Source: Spartobacteria bacterium UBA5019
GTDB lineage: Bacteria > Verrucomicrobiota > Verrucomicrobiia > Chthoniobacterales > Terrimicrobiaceae
Length of the DNA stretch: 52,786 nucleotides
Assembly: GCA_002396485.1 (NCBI GenBank)
Contig: DGXZ01000086.1
Coordinates: 10,169-62,954, forward strand
Direction: 5' to 3'
Positions 24,318 through 32,801 of the stretch are shown here, piece after piece (positions within the stretch are counted from its first letter, which is position 1; every line of letters begins with the position of its first letter). The position numbers and the translations under genes are program-made. Under the pieces are notes generated by a model. The model was not told the DNA's origin. It ran no database searches and saw nothing but the letters and a program-made list of their open reading frames with translations.

Positions 24318-26005
24318 CTATTTCATCCATCCGTCACGACCTTCAAACCGGAGGGCGAACCATCGAAGAACTGCTCGAAGGGATTTATCGATCCATTGCC
24401 CGGCGCGGTGAGGACAGCGTCTGGATTTTTCTTCGCCCCCAAGATGAGGTTTTGGAAGAGGCTCTGTCCATGGATTCCTCGCTGCCGCTTTTTGGGGTTC
24501 CATTCGCGGTGAAGGACAACATCGATGTGGCGGGAATTCCGACCACCGCCGCGTGTCCCGCTTTCGCGTTCACGCCTGCGGAATCCGCTTTCGTCGTCCA
24601 GAAACTCCGCGATGCCGGGGCCTTGATGATTGGAAAAACGAACATGGATCAATTTGCGACCGGGCTTGTAGGAACGCGAACTCCTCATGGCGCGTGCCGC
24701 AGTGTTTACCACTTGGATTTTATTTCCGGGGGATCGAGCTCTGGTTCGGCCGTGGCTGTCGCTGCGGGATTGGTGGCTTTCTCGCTTGGCACGGACACTG
24801 CGGGCTCGGGTCGAGTTCCTGCGGCGTTCAACAATATTGTTGGCCTGAAACCAACCCGTGGCCTTCTCAGCATGCGTGGTGTTCTACCAGCCTGCGCTTC
24901 GCTCGATTGCGTGAGCATTTTCGCGAATACCGTCGAGGACGCTGAGACGGTCTTCAGTATAGCAGCCACCCCTGACCCTTGCGATCCGTGGTCTCGCACC
25001 GTCCCCAAGTTGCCCGCTCGCCATGCCATGGTGCGTCTTGGTGTTCCCCAAAGGCTCGATTTTTTCGGCGATACCGAATCCGAGAAACTTTTCCATGCTT
25101 CCGTGGAAAAATTTCGCACACAAGGCTGCGAGATCATTCCCGTGGATTTCGATCCTTTTCTCGAAACCGCCCGACTTCTTTACGGGGGGCCGTGGGTTGC
25201 GGAACGCGATCACTCCGTGGGCGATTTCATTCGTCAGCATCCGGATGACACCGATCCCGTCGTAAGAGGGATCATCACGGGTGGCACCCCTAAATCCGCC
25301 GTGGAAGCCTTTCAAGGCATCTACGAACTTCAGCGTCTCCGCAGCACGATTGCGCCAGTTTGGAATAGAATCGATGCCCTCCTTGTTCCCACCGCACCGA
25401 CCATCTATCGCGTGGATGATGTTTTCGCCAATCCCGTTGAGCTAAACAGTCGTCTGGGCACTTATACGAATTTCGTCAACTTACTCGATCTCTCCGCTCT
25501 TGCCATCCCGGCTGGATTTCGCCCCGACGGCCTTCCCTTTGGCGTCACTCTGGTAGGCCCGGCTTTTGAGGACAAATGGCTCGCGTCCATCGCCCGCAAC
25601 CAATCCACAATACGAGATATGATCTCAGTGGCCGTCGTGGGAGCCCATCTCAGCGGTCAACCCCTCAATCACCAACTCACAGACCGTCGCGCCAGACTTC
25701 ACCGTACTACCACCACGAGCGCGAACTACCGACTCCATGCACTGCCAACCCAACCTCCCAAGCCCGGACTCCTGCGGCGAACCGGGGAGGGGATGCCTAT
25801 CGAGGTTGAGATCTGGGATATGCCGATCGAGGAATTTGGTTCTTTCGTGGCGCTTGTCCCGCCGCCTCTGGCAATAGGGAGTCTGGAGCTCGCTGACGGG
25901 ACTTGGGTTAAAGGTTTCGTTTGTGAATCCGAAGCTTTGGAAACCTCTCCCGACATCACTCATCATGGGGCTTGGAAAGTCTATCTGCGGTCTCTGAAGG
26001 ATTGA
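24314..26005 (+). CDS. atzF: Allophanate hydrolase
   Basis: 563 residues, ATGA overlap with the carboxylase. An amidase-signature domain occupies ~20-440: catalytic Lys67 in PFAVKDN, cis-Ser region GGSSSGS (139-145) and nucleophile Ser165 in DTAGSGRVPA. A C-terminal domain (~445-563; VAVVGAHLSGQPLNHQLT at its start) is the extra domain of AtzF-type allophanate hydrolases, which decarboxylates the product on the way to two ammonia plus CO2. It completes the guanidine route CgdAB/carboxylase/hydrolase. A 183-base gap follows. Confidence 0.88.
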   Translation: MTISSIRHDLQTGGRTIEELLEGIYRSIARRGEDSVWIFLRPQDEVLEEALSMDSSLPLFGVPFAVKDNIDVAGIPTTAACPAFAFTPAESAFVVQKLRDAGALMIGKTNMDQFATGLVGTRTPHGACRSVYHLDFISGGSSSGSAVAVAAGLVAFSLGTDTAGSGRVPAAFNNIVGLKPTRGLLSMRGVLPACASLDCVSIFANTVEDAETVFSIAATPDPCDPWSRTVPKLPARHAMVRLGVPQRLDFFGDTESEKLFHASVEKFRTQGCEIIPVDFDPFLETARLLYGGPWVAERDHSVGDFIRQHPDDTDPVVRGIITGGTPKSAVEAFQGIYELQRLRSTIAPVWNRIDALLVPTAPTIYRVDDVFANPVELNSRLGTYTNFVNLLDLSALAIPAGFRPDGLPFGVTLVGPAFEDKWLASIARNQSTIRDMISVAVVGAHLSGQPLNHQLTDRRARLHRTTTTSANYRLHALPTQPPKPGLLRRTGEGMPIEVEIWDMPIEEFGSFVALVPPPLAIGSLELADGTWVKGFVCESEALETSPDITHHGAWKVYLRSLKD

Positions 26006-26124
26006 TCAAAGGTGTCTCCTTTCGAGCAATCGCGTGCTCAAAAGAAGGCATCTCCATCTTGAGTAATGTGGCACTATGATCTCCGGATGCCCATTCTCAG
26101 TGCCTCACAGGACGTTTTTAGACT

Positions 26125-26140
26125 TGGCACGGAGTGTGCT
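26125..26140 (+). promoter_or_regulatory. Sigma-54 (-24/-12) promoter
   Basis: TGGCACGGAGTGTGCT matches the consensus TGGCACG-N4-TTGCW at every position but one (G for T at the first base of the -12 box), with exact GG/GC spacing (GG 26126-26127, GC 26138-26139). Transcription would start near 26151, leaving a ~38-base leader before the ATG at 26189. Sigma-54 control fits nitrogen limitation. The gap 26006-26188 otherwise shows a weak hairpin near 26018-26043 and no small gene. Confidence 0.72.
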
Positions 26141-26155
26141 TACTGAATTTGACCC

Positions 26156-26192
26156 GTATTACATCAGAAGAAAAAAATAATATTACAAATGA
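26156..26192 (+). promoter_or_regulatory. Operator candidate shared with the regulator gene
   Basis: GTATTACAT (26156-26164) and ATTACAAATG (26183-26192) repeat the two halves of the palindrome at 18960-18986, here as direct repeats around the start codon. The location downstream of the predicted sigma-54 start suggests that the NikR-like regulator represses elongation or translation initiation. Confidence 0.45.
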
Positions 26193-27163
26193 AAAAAACA
26201 TTTCTCACTTTGGCAATCGTGACCCTTGGGTTTGTCGCGTCCAGCCGCATGATTCAGGCGGAAGGCTTGAAAATTGGATATAGTGACTGGCCTGGTTGGG
26301 TGGCTTGGCAGGTTGGCATTGATAAGGGTTGGTTCAAAGAGGCAGGTGTGGAAGTAGATTTCGAGTGGTTCGAATACATGCCCAGCCTAGAAGCCTTTGC
26401 CGCTGGCAAGGTGGACGGCGTTTGCATGACGAATGGGGACGCCCTTGTGACGGGAGCCACGGGTGCTCCGAGCAAGGCAATTGTGATCAATGATTTCAGC
26501 AATGGAAATGATATGATCGTCGCGAAGCCCGGCATCGAATCTATTAAAGATCTCAAGGGCAAAAAAATCGGTCTCGAAGTGGGGTTGGTGGAGCACTTGC
26601 TTCTGATCAATGCCCTTGAAAAAAATGGTCTCAAGGAATCCGACGTTACTCTTGTGAATGTTTCCACGAACGAAACGCCCAAAGTCTTTGCTTCCGGTGA
26701 TGTCGATGCGATTGGAGCTTGGCAACCCAACGCAGGTCAAGCTCTTAAAGCCGTTCCCGGATCGAAAGCGATCTATACCAGTGCGGATGTCCCGGGCTTG
26801 ATCTATGACGTGCTTGCCGTAAATCCCGCGAGCCTTTCCGCCCATCCCGACGAATGGAAAAAAGTCGCGCAAGTCTGGTATAAAATCGTTGATTATTTCA
26901 ACGATCCCAAAACTCGCTCCGATGCAGTCAAAAGCATGGCAGCCCGTGTAAATCTGCCGCCTGAAGAGTATGAGGCCTTTATCGGTGGAACCAAAATCCT
27001 CACACTCGCTGAAGCTAAAAAAGCTTTTGCTCAAGGAAGCGGCCTGAGTTCGATCTACGGTTCCAGCGCGGTTGTTGATAAATTCAATGTGGAAATGAAA
27101 ATTTACGAAAAACCTCAAACTGTTGCGGATTATATTGATCCTGCTATTACCGAGGGATTGTAA
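26189..27163 (+). CDS. ABC transporter substrate-binding protein (NMT1/TauA-SsuA type)
   Basis: 324 residues with a signal peptide (cleavage expected after residue ~24, ...MIQA|EG). Mature sequence: KIGYSDWPGWVAWQVGIDKG, DGVCMTNGDALVTGATGA, DVDAIGAWQPNAGQALKA. This is the NMT1/SsuA-like fold used for nitrate, sulfonates, taurine and urea-carboxylase-linked substrates. It is the first gene behind the sigma-54 promoter. A stable stem-loop follows it before the permease. The ligand is probably a guanidine, urea or related cation; not provable from sequence. Confidence 0.85.
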   Translation: MKKTFLTLAIVTLGFVASSRMIQAEGLKIGYSDWPGWVAWQVGIDKGWFKEAGVEVDFEWFEYMPSLEAFAAGKVDGVCMTNGDALVTGATGAPSKAIVINDFSNGNDMIVAKPGIESIKDLKGKKIGLEVGLVEHLLLINALEKNGLKESDVTLVNVSTNETPKVFASGDVDAIGAWQPNAGQALKAVPGSKAIYTSADVPGLIYDVLAVNPASLSAHPDEWKKVAQVWYKIVDYFNDPKTRSDAVKSMAARVNLPPEEYEAFIGGTKILTLAEAKKAFAQGSGLSSIYGSSAVVDKFNVEMKIYEKPQTVADYIDPAITEGL

Positions 27164-27179
27164 GCATCAGAATTACAAT

Positions 27180-27209
27180 TTCTGTGCCGTGGATTCACAC
27201 GGCACAGAA
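27180..27209 (+). other. Perfect 12-bp stem-loop between binding protein and permease genes
   Basis: TTCTGTGCCGTG (27180-27191), a 6-base loop, CACGGCACAGAA (27198-27209), with no T-run after it. A hairpin of this stability after a binding-protein gene typically protects the upstream mRNA from 3' exonucleases or limits read-through, so the binding protein exceeds the permease. It is not a Rho-independent terminator in the strict sense. Confidence 0.6.
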
Positions 27210-27217
27210 CCACCCGA

Positions 27218-28315
27218 ATGTCGTCCACATCGCCACCAAACGGAGAAAGAAGCACCACACTCGTTGATCAAGCGAAAAAACAAACAAGACCAATCGACAA
27301 GCATCTCTTCCGCAAAAATCTTCTGGCTCCTTTCTCGCCGCTCACGCACTTGACCCAGACCGTTATGGTATGGCTCTCATTTCTTTTACCGATTGTTGTT
27401 TGGTGTATTGTTAGTTATGTTCCCTTTGTCTGGCATCCCTTGATAAAAATCACCGATCCGAGCAAGGTGTCTTATTTCAAGCCAGACATACTGGTGGAGA
27501 AAAAAACCTTTGCTCTGGAAAATGAAAAACTCGGAAAATCCGGTTTTCCGCCTGCCCAAGGCATTCCTGCCAATCCTGTTTTTCTTCCAGCGCCGCATGA
27601 AGTGGTATTGGCTCTCTACAAAAGTTTTACCACTCCCCCTCGGCGAAATGGTGAACCTTGGCTGCACGAGAGCATCTGGCACAGTATCCAGATTATTTTC
27701 TGGGGGTTCCTCTGGAGTTCGATTTTCGGTGTTCCGCTCGGAATTCTTTGCGGCACTTTTCCGTTGATCTCACGGTTGGGTGAACCGGCGGTTGATTTTA
27801 TTCGCTATATGCCGGCACCGGTTTTTGGCGCACTGGCCGTTGCCGTGATGGGTATTTACGACTCCCCGAAGATAGCTATTATTTTTCTGGGCACGTTTTT
27901 TCAGCAGGTGTTGGTGATTGCCAATACAACCCGCAAACTGGATACCTCGCTCATCGAGGCGGCGCAGACTCTTGGGGCCGGTCGTCTCCAGATTCTTTTT
28001 AAAGTCGTTCTTCCGGGAATTTCGGTGGATCTCTACAGCGACATGCGGATATTGCTCGGTTGGGCTTGGACTTATCTTACTGTGGCCGAGCTTATCGGAA
28101 CAAGTTCCGGCATTTCCTACTTCATTAATCAGCAAGCTAAATACAGGGTTTATGACAATGTTTTCGCGTGTATTTTTCTTATCGGCTTGATTGGGTTTAC
28201 CACAGACCGTCTGCTGGATTTCATCGGACGGGGGCTTTTTCCTTGGAAGCAAAACCAGAACTCTGGATTTTTCAAGGGCCTTTTCACTTCAAACTCCAAG
28301 GCATTGGAAACATGA
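27218..28315 (+). CDS. ABC transporter permease
   Basis: 365 residues, inner-membrane subunit. TM1 (VWLSFLLPIVVWCIVSYVPF) is followed by an unusually long extracytoplasmic segment (~75-135), then the BPD_transp_1 core with five helices. The cytoplasmic EAA loop reads EAAQTLGAGRLQILFKVVLP. The start at ATG 27218 gives an N-terminus of ~45 charged residues; later in-frame starts are possible. It overlaps the ATPase by ATGA. It imports the ligand of the preceding binding protein. Confidence 0.86.
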   Translation: MSSTSPPNGERSTTLVDQAKKQTRPIDKHLFRKNLLAPFSPLTHLTQTVMVWLSFLLPIVVWCIVSYVPFVWHPLIKITDPSKVSYFKPDILVEKKTFALENEKLGKSGFPPAQGIPANPVFLPAPHEVVLALYKSFTTPPRRNGEPWLHESIWHSIQIIFWGFLWSSIFGVPLGILCGTFPLISRLGEPAVDFIRYMPAPVFGALAVAVMGIYDSPKIAIIFLGTFFQQVLVIANTTRKLDTSLIEAAQTLGAGRLQILFKVVLPGISVDLYSDMRILLGWAWTYLTVAELIGTSSGISYFINQQAKYRVYDNVFACIFLIGLIGFTTDRLLDFIGRGLFPWKQNQNSGFFKGLFTSNSKALET

Positions 28316-29196
28316 ATTCCCAATATCTCCCACAAAATCAAGATGTCGCGACACGCTTTGCAAAACTAAAGGATCGTCCGGTTGTTTTGGATGTGCGCAA
28401 TCTGACGAAGGGCTTTTCTTCGGGTGGCAATCAACATACAGCGTTGGATCGCATTTCCTTCCAAGTTTTTCGGCGGGAATTCATGTGTGTGCTGGGTCCC
28501 TCGGGGTGTGGAAAATCCACACTCATACGGATTATCGCGGGGCTCGATACACCCACCTCTGGAGAAATCCTGCTGGATGGCAACCAAGTCCAAGGTCCCG
28601 GCTCGGATCGGGGTATGGTCTTTCAAAGTTACACTCTCTTTCCGTGGCTGACCGTGAAGAAAAACGTGATGTTCGGCCTGCGCATGTCAGGGCAATCGCT
28701 GAGTGTCGCCGAGTCCGAGGCCCTGGAATGGATTGACCTCGTCGGCCTTAAAAAATTTAAAAACTCCTATCCGCACCAACTCTCCGGCGGCATGAAGCAA
28801 CGCGTAGCCATTGCACGCGCCTTGGCAAATCGCCCCCGCATATTGCTTATGGACGAGCCGTTTGGCGCGCTGGATGCCCAGTCGCGCGCCCAGATGCAGG
28901 CTTATCTGCTCGATATCTGGAAAAATGTCGATGTGACGATCCTCTTCATCACGCACGATCTGGATGAGGCCGTTTATTTGTCAGATCGCATCTTGGTTTT
29001 GGGAACAAATCCCAGCCGTGTTTCCGAACTCATCGAGAACCCCGTGCCCCGTCCCCGCAATCGGGCGCAGTTTACATCGGCGACATTTCGTGCCACACAC
29101 CATCATCTTGAAGAATTGATTCATCCACCGTGCGCAGAAGTCCAGGAAAGGTTCCCTATACCTCGCATGACCACGATTGGCGACGATGTTGAATAA
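28312..29196 (+). CDS. ABC transporter ATPase (NrtD/SsuB/TauB type)
   Basis: 294 residues from ATG 28312 (overlap with the permease stop). Walker A GPSGCGKST, Q-loop VFQSYTLFPW, signature LSGGMKQR, Walker B LLMDEPFGALD and the H-loop ITHDLDEA are all present, so it should be active. It is the only ATPase in the two transport units, and may also energise the second permease at 33540. The stop lies 11 bases inside the next gene. Confidence 0.9.
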   Translation: MNSQYLPQNQDVATRFAKLKDRPVVLDVRNLTKGFSSGGNQHTALDRISFQVFRREFMCVLGPSGCGKSTLIRIIAGLDTPTSGEILLDGNQVQGPGSDRGMVFQSYTLFPWLTVKKNVMFGLRMSGQSLSVAESEALEWIDLVGLKKFKNSYPHQLSGGMKQRVAIARALANRPRILLMDEPFGALDAQSRAQMQAYLLDIWKNVDVTILFITHDLDEAVYLSDRILVLGTNPSRVSELIENPVPRPRNRAQFTSATFRATHHHLEELIHPPCAEVQERFPIPRMTTIGDDVE

Positions 29197-29983
29197 ATCG
29201 CCATCTTTAGAACTGGCCCGTATGACTTGGCCACAAATCCAATCTTTGCAGGGCAAGTGTGATTTGTTGCTTCTGCCCTTGGGAGCGACCGAGCAGCATG
29301 GTCCCGCGCTGCCGATTTCCACCGACACGATCATCGCCGAGGCCCTGTGCGTCGCAGCCAGTGCGCAAACCGGGGTTCCCTGCGCTCCTGCCCTCTCTTT
29401 GACATCATCGGGCGGTCATACTGCCAAATGGCCGGGCACATTCTCTATCACACCCCTGACCTTCATTCAGACACTGGTGCAATGGGCGCGGTGGGCTGAA
29501 GCCACCGGCTGGAAAAAAATCCTCTTTGTAAACGCGCATGCAGGAAATAACGCGCCACTCCGGGTCGCCGTGGATCAAATCCGCCTCGAACTTCTGGGCA
29601 AAATCCAAGTCGGATTCGTCGATTCATTTACTCTCACCCCTGATATCGCAAGTCGATTCACCGCTGATGCTGCGGACCTGCACGCCAACAAAGCGGAATG
29701 TGACCTCATCATGCACCTCGCCCCTGAATGTGTGAATTCAGACGCCTTGACTATCGCCGACGACCCTGACCGCACGGAGGGGTTGGTTTTTAGTTATCCG
29801 GTTTCCCAGACGAGCCTCAATGGCACCACCGGCACGCCATCACTAGGTTGCGCTGAGGATGGGCGGATTCTTTTTGGCCTCATGGTGGACGAACTCACGT
29901 TGCGTCTTCGCCGTGCGCTTGTGGAAAAACCACCCCTTTCAGCACATGAATGGGGTTGCGTTCCTGAAAACTTTTACTTCTGA
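29186..29983 (+). CDS. Creatininase-family amidohydrolase
   Basis: 265 residues from ATG 29186, overlapping the ATPase end. The binuclear metal centre of the creatininase family is visible: GATEQHGPALPISTDT (E, H, D ligands), NAHAGNN and DLHANKAECDLI (H and E, with Asn-Lys replacing the usual Gly-Glu and Cys-Asp the usual Thr-Ser). Members open cyclic amides (creatinine) or remove formyl groups. Here it probably processes a guanidine or amide derivative. The divergent DLHANKAECD hints at a different substrate from creatinine. Confidence 0.75.
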   Translation: MLNKSPSLELARMTWPQIQSLQGKCDLLLLPLGATEQHGPALPISTDTIIAEALCVAASAQTGVPCAPALSLTSSGGHTAKWPGTFSITPLTFIQTLVQWARWAEATGWKKILFVNAHAGNNAPLRVAVDQIRLELLGKIQVGFVDSFTLTPDIASRFTADAADLHANKAECDLIMHLAPECVNSDALTIADDPDRTEGLVFSYPVSQTSLNGTTGTPSLGCAEDGRILFGLMVDELTLRLRRALVEKPPLSAHEWGCVPENFYF

Positions 29984-29990
29984 AATTCTT

Positions 29991-31433
29991 ATGAAAAAAA
30001 TGCCCGCCCTACCGAAAACGCCAACATTTGCGATCCCAGAGGATTTTCATGTCGATCCCAAGAAAATCTCTGCGACTCGGACCAAGATGGAGACAGCGGG
30101 TGTCCGGCATTGCTTCTCCCTCTATGTCGACGTGCATGGTGTGCCGAAGGCTAAAACAAATCCCATGGCTGCGTTTGAAAAAATGGCCCAGGGTTCGGAA
30201 CTTTTCACTGTTGGAGCGATGGATGGCATGGGACTCGTGGGGCCACAGGAAGATGAGTGCGCGGCTGTGCCAGATCTTGATACGCTCATAGTTGCCCCTT
30301 GGGATAAATCGAAAGCCTTTTTTTTCGGTGACCTGTATTATCATGGCTCACCATATGTAAATGACAGCCGTCAAATTCTTAAGCGACAGTTGGAACGGGC
30401 GGCCAAACTGGGTTTTCGCTTCAATGTCGGACTCGAACCAGAGTTTTATGTCTTCCGTGACACCAATGCAGTCGAGGGAAATCCTATTGGTCTTGCCAAG
30501 CATCGCTTCCAAGGGATTTGCCCGGGTTATGATGTGCACCAAACACTTCAATCTTTTGAGTTCCTTGAGCCTATGTCCAAATACATGCAAGAACTTGGCT
30601 GGGGGCTTTTTTCGTTCGATCAGGAGGGTGGGCATGGCCAATTTGAATTCGACTGCACTTATGGCGATGCCCTGACGATTTCCGATCGCTTTGTCTTTTT
30701 ACGATTGATGGCCAGGCAGGTTGCCGAATCCATGGGGCTCATCGCCAGTTTTGTGCCAAAGCCTTTTGCAAATGACTTTCGATCCGGCAACCATTTCAAC
30801 ATGTCCCTTGCCGACTTGCGGACCGGTGAAAATCTTTTTGCCCCGGAAAAAAACCTAAACCCGCTTGCAAAAAAACATGGCATTCCACTTTCCAAGCTGG
30901 CCTATCATTTTACAGCTGGAATTCTACGTCATGCTCCTGCCATTGTGGCGATTACATCTCCGACATATAACAGCTATCAGGGTCTCATTGCACAAGGGGA
31001 TATGCCAGATATTTCTTGGGCTCCCGTTCTCACAGCCTATGGGCGCAACAATCGCTCCGCTATGATCCGGCTCCCGCTCAACCGCTATTGTGTTGAGAAC
31101 CGCTCTCCTGACATGAGCGTTAACCCATATCTTGCTGCTGCCGTTCAGCTCGCTGCGGGATTGGATGGTATAGAGCAGGAACTTGATCCTGGCGAGCCAC
31201 TCAATGAAAACTGCTACAACTTCAGTCTTGCAGATCTGGCAAAACGCGGAGTGAAGCTCCTGCCAAGGACACTCCTTCATGCACTTGAATCCTTTGAGGC
31301 AGATTCTTTTATCGATCTAGCACTCGGGTCGGAATTCAAGAAAATCTACCTCGATTGGAAACTCAAGGAATGGAATGAAGGCTTCTATGCCATTAACCCA
31401 GAGCACCTCACCCGTCGTCTCACATTTATTTAA
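29991..31433 (+). CDS. glnT: Type III glutamine synthetase-like (GlnT), copy 1
   Basis: 480 residues from ATG 29991 (ATG 30000 is an alternative). GS catalytic elements: GLEPEF (metal-binding Glu pair), DQEGGHGQFEFD (acidic ligands), PKPFANDFRSGNHFNMSL (the 'HxN' variant of the HxH loop, normal for GlnT) and YGRNNRSAMIRLP. It is the small, type III-like GlnT family of ~430-480 residues, not the 700-residue GlnN. Such enzymes may capture ammonia or gamma-glutamylate an amine. Copy 2 follows 8 bases later with a shorter N-terminus. Confidence 0.82.
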   Translation: MKKMPALPKTPTFAIPEDFHVDPKKISATRTKMETAGVRHCFSLYVDVHGVPKAKTNPMAAFEKMAQGSELFTVGAMDGMGLVGPQEDECAAVPDLDTLIVAPWDKSKAFFFGDLYYHGSPYVNDSRQILKRQLERAAKLGFRFNVGLEPEFYVFRDTNAVEGNPIGLAKHRFQGICPGYDVHQTLQSFEFLEPMSKYMQELGWGLFSFDQEGGHGQFEFDCTYGDALTISDRFVFLRLMARQVAESMGLIASFVPKPFANDFRSGNHFNMSLADLRTGENLFAPEKNLNPLAKKHGIPLSKLAYHFTAGILRHAPAIVAITSPTYNSYQGLIAQGDMPDISWAPVLTAYGRNNRSAMIRLPLNRYCVENRSPDMSVNPYLAAAVQLAAGLDGIEQELDPGEPLNENCYNFSLADLAKRGVKLLPRTLLHALESFEADSFIDLALGSEFKKIYLDWKLKEWNEGFYAINPEHLTRRLTFI

Positions 31434-31441
31434 ATCAAATC

Positions 31442-32788
31442 ATGAATACCAAGCATTTAGCCGATCAACTCGCCGTTAAAGGCGTCAAATACTGCATCGG
31501 GGCTTACCCCGACATACACGGAATCCCGAAAGGCAAGGTGGTGCCGATTGCGCATTTTGAGGACTTTGCTGCCGGCTCGGAACTCTACACGGGCTATGCG
31601 CTCGACGGCCTCGGCCAGAGCCCGAATGACGATGAAATCAATTCGGTTCCCGATCTGGAGCGCGGATTCCAATTGCCTTGGAATCCCGAAGTCGCATGGT
31701 TTCCAGCGGACAATGCCTTTCATGGACAACCCTACGAGATCAGCACCCGTGTGGCATTGAAGAAACAACTCGCCGCCGCGGCCTCGATGGGATTCAGCTT
31801 CAACTTGGGCATCGAGTGTGAGGTTTTTGTCGTGAAGCTCAATGATCGCGGCCAACTCGAGATTCCGAATCCCGACGACGATCTGGTGAAGGCTTGCTAC
31901 GACGTGAAGCGCTTCCTCGACCGCTACGAGTGGCTCGACAAGGTCAGCACCGCCATCAATGGACTCGGCTGGGACCTCTACTCGCTTGACCACGAGGACG
32001 CCAATTCCCAGTTTGAATTCGACTTCAAATACTCGGATGCGCTGACGATGTGCGACCGGTATGTGTTCTTTAGAATGCTTGCCAAGCACTATGCCGCTGA
32101 GGAGGGGCTTCTGGCGACATTCATGCCGAAACCTTTTGCCAACCGCACTGGAAACGGTGCGCACTTCAACATGTCGCTCTCCGATACCTCGGGAAACAAC
32201 CTTTTCGCCTGTGAGAAGGCAAACGATCCGCGCGGGCTTGGCATCTCGCCGCTTTGCTATCAATTCATCGCTGGCATCCTCAAGCACGGCCCGGCCCTCT
32301 GCGCCGCCTTTGCGCCGACGGTGAACAGCTACAAGCGCCTCGTGCGCCGGGGGCTGATGAGCTACTATTCCTGGGCCCCCGTTTTCAACTCCTACGGCCG
32401 CAACAATCGCACCAATTCCGTTCGCGTCCCAATGAGTGGTGGTCGCTGTGAGTCTCGCAATGCCGATGCCTCCTGCAATCCTTACCTTGCCGCCACGCTG
32501 GTTCTGGCCGCTGGTCTGGAGGGAATCTGCGAAAATCTTGATCCGGGTCCTGCCCAGGAAGACAACCTCTATGAACTGAGCCCGCCTGAACTGGCCGCGC
32601 GTGGCATCAGTGAACTCCCTCGTACGCTCGACGAGGCTGTCAAAGCCTTCGCCGCTGATCCATTCGTGGAAAAAACCCTTGGCAAGGCCCTTCGTGACGA
32701 GTTTATCCATTACAAATCCGAGGAGTGGCGCGAATACCACCAGACGATCAGCCAATGGGAAACCGACCGCTACGCTAGACTCTTCTGA
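31442..32788 (+). CDS. glnT: Type III glutamine synthetase-like (GlnT), copy 2
   Basis: 448 residues, paralogue of the preceding gene: IECEVF, DHEDANSQFEFD, PKPFANRTGNGAHFNMSLSD and RNNRTNSVRVP. The active-site outline is intact. Differences in the substrate loop (SGGRCESRNADASC here versus LNRYCVENRSPDMSV in copy 1) suggest that the two use different amine acceptors, or form one hetero-oligomer. It would remove ammonia released by guanidine breakdown, or make a gamma-glutamyl-amine. Confidence 0.82.
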   Translation: MNTKHLADQLAVKGVKYCIGAYPDIHGIPKGKVVPIAHFEDFAAGSELYTGYALDGLGQSPNDDEINSVPDLERGFQLPWNPEVAWFPADNAFHGQPYEISTRVALKKQLAAAASMGFSFNLGIECEVFVVKLNDRGQLEIPNPDDDLVKACYDVKRFLDRYEWLDKVSTAINGLGWDLYSLDHEDANSQFEFDFKYSDALTMCDRYVFFRMLAKHYAAEEGLLATFMPKPFANRTGNGAHFNMSLSDTSGNNLFACEKANDPRGLGISPLCYQFIAGILKHGPALCAAFAPTVNSYKRLVRRGLMSYYSWAPVFNSYGRNNRTNSVRVPMSGGRCESRNADASCNPYLAATLVLAAGLEGICENLDPGPAQEDNLYELSPPELAARGISELPRTLDEAVKAFAADPFVEKTLGKALRDEFIHYKSEEWREYHQTISQWETDRYARLF

Positions 32789-32801
32789 AGGGGAATGAAG
32801 C

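Noticed and set aside
26006..26188. Riboswitch or Rho-independent terminator in the gap before the transporter operon
   Set aside because: Only a weak, imperfect hairpin near 26018-26043 without a T-run; the obvious signals are the sigma-54 promoter and the repeats.
31457..32755. A 432-codon minus-strand frame opposite glnT copy 2
   Set aside because: Shadow of the GlnT gene; the + strand sequence has clear GS motifs.
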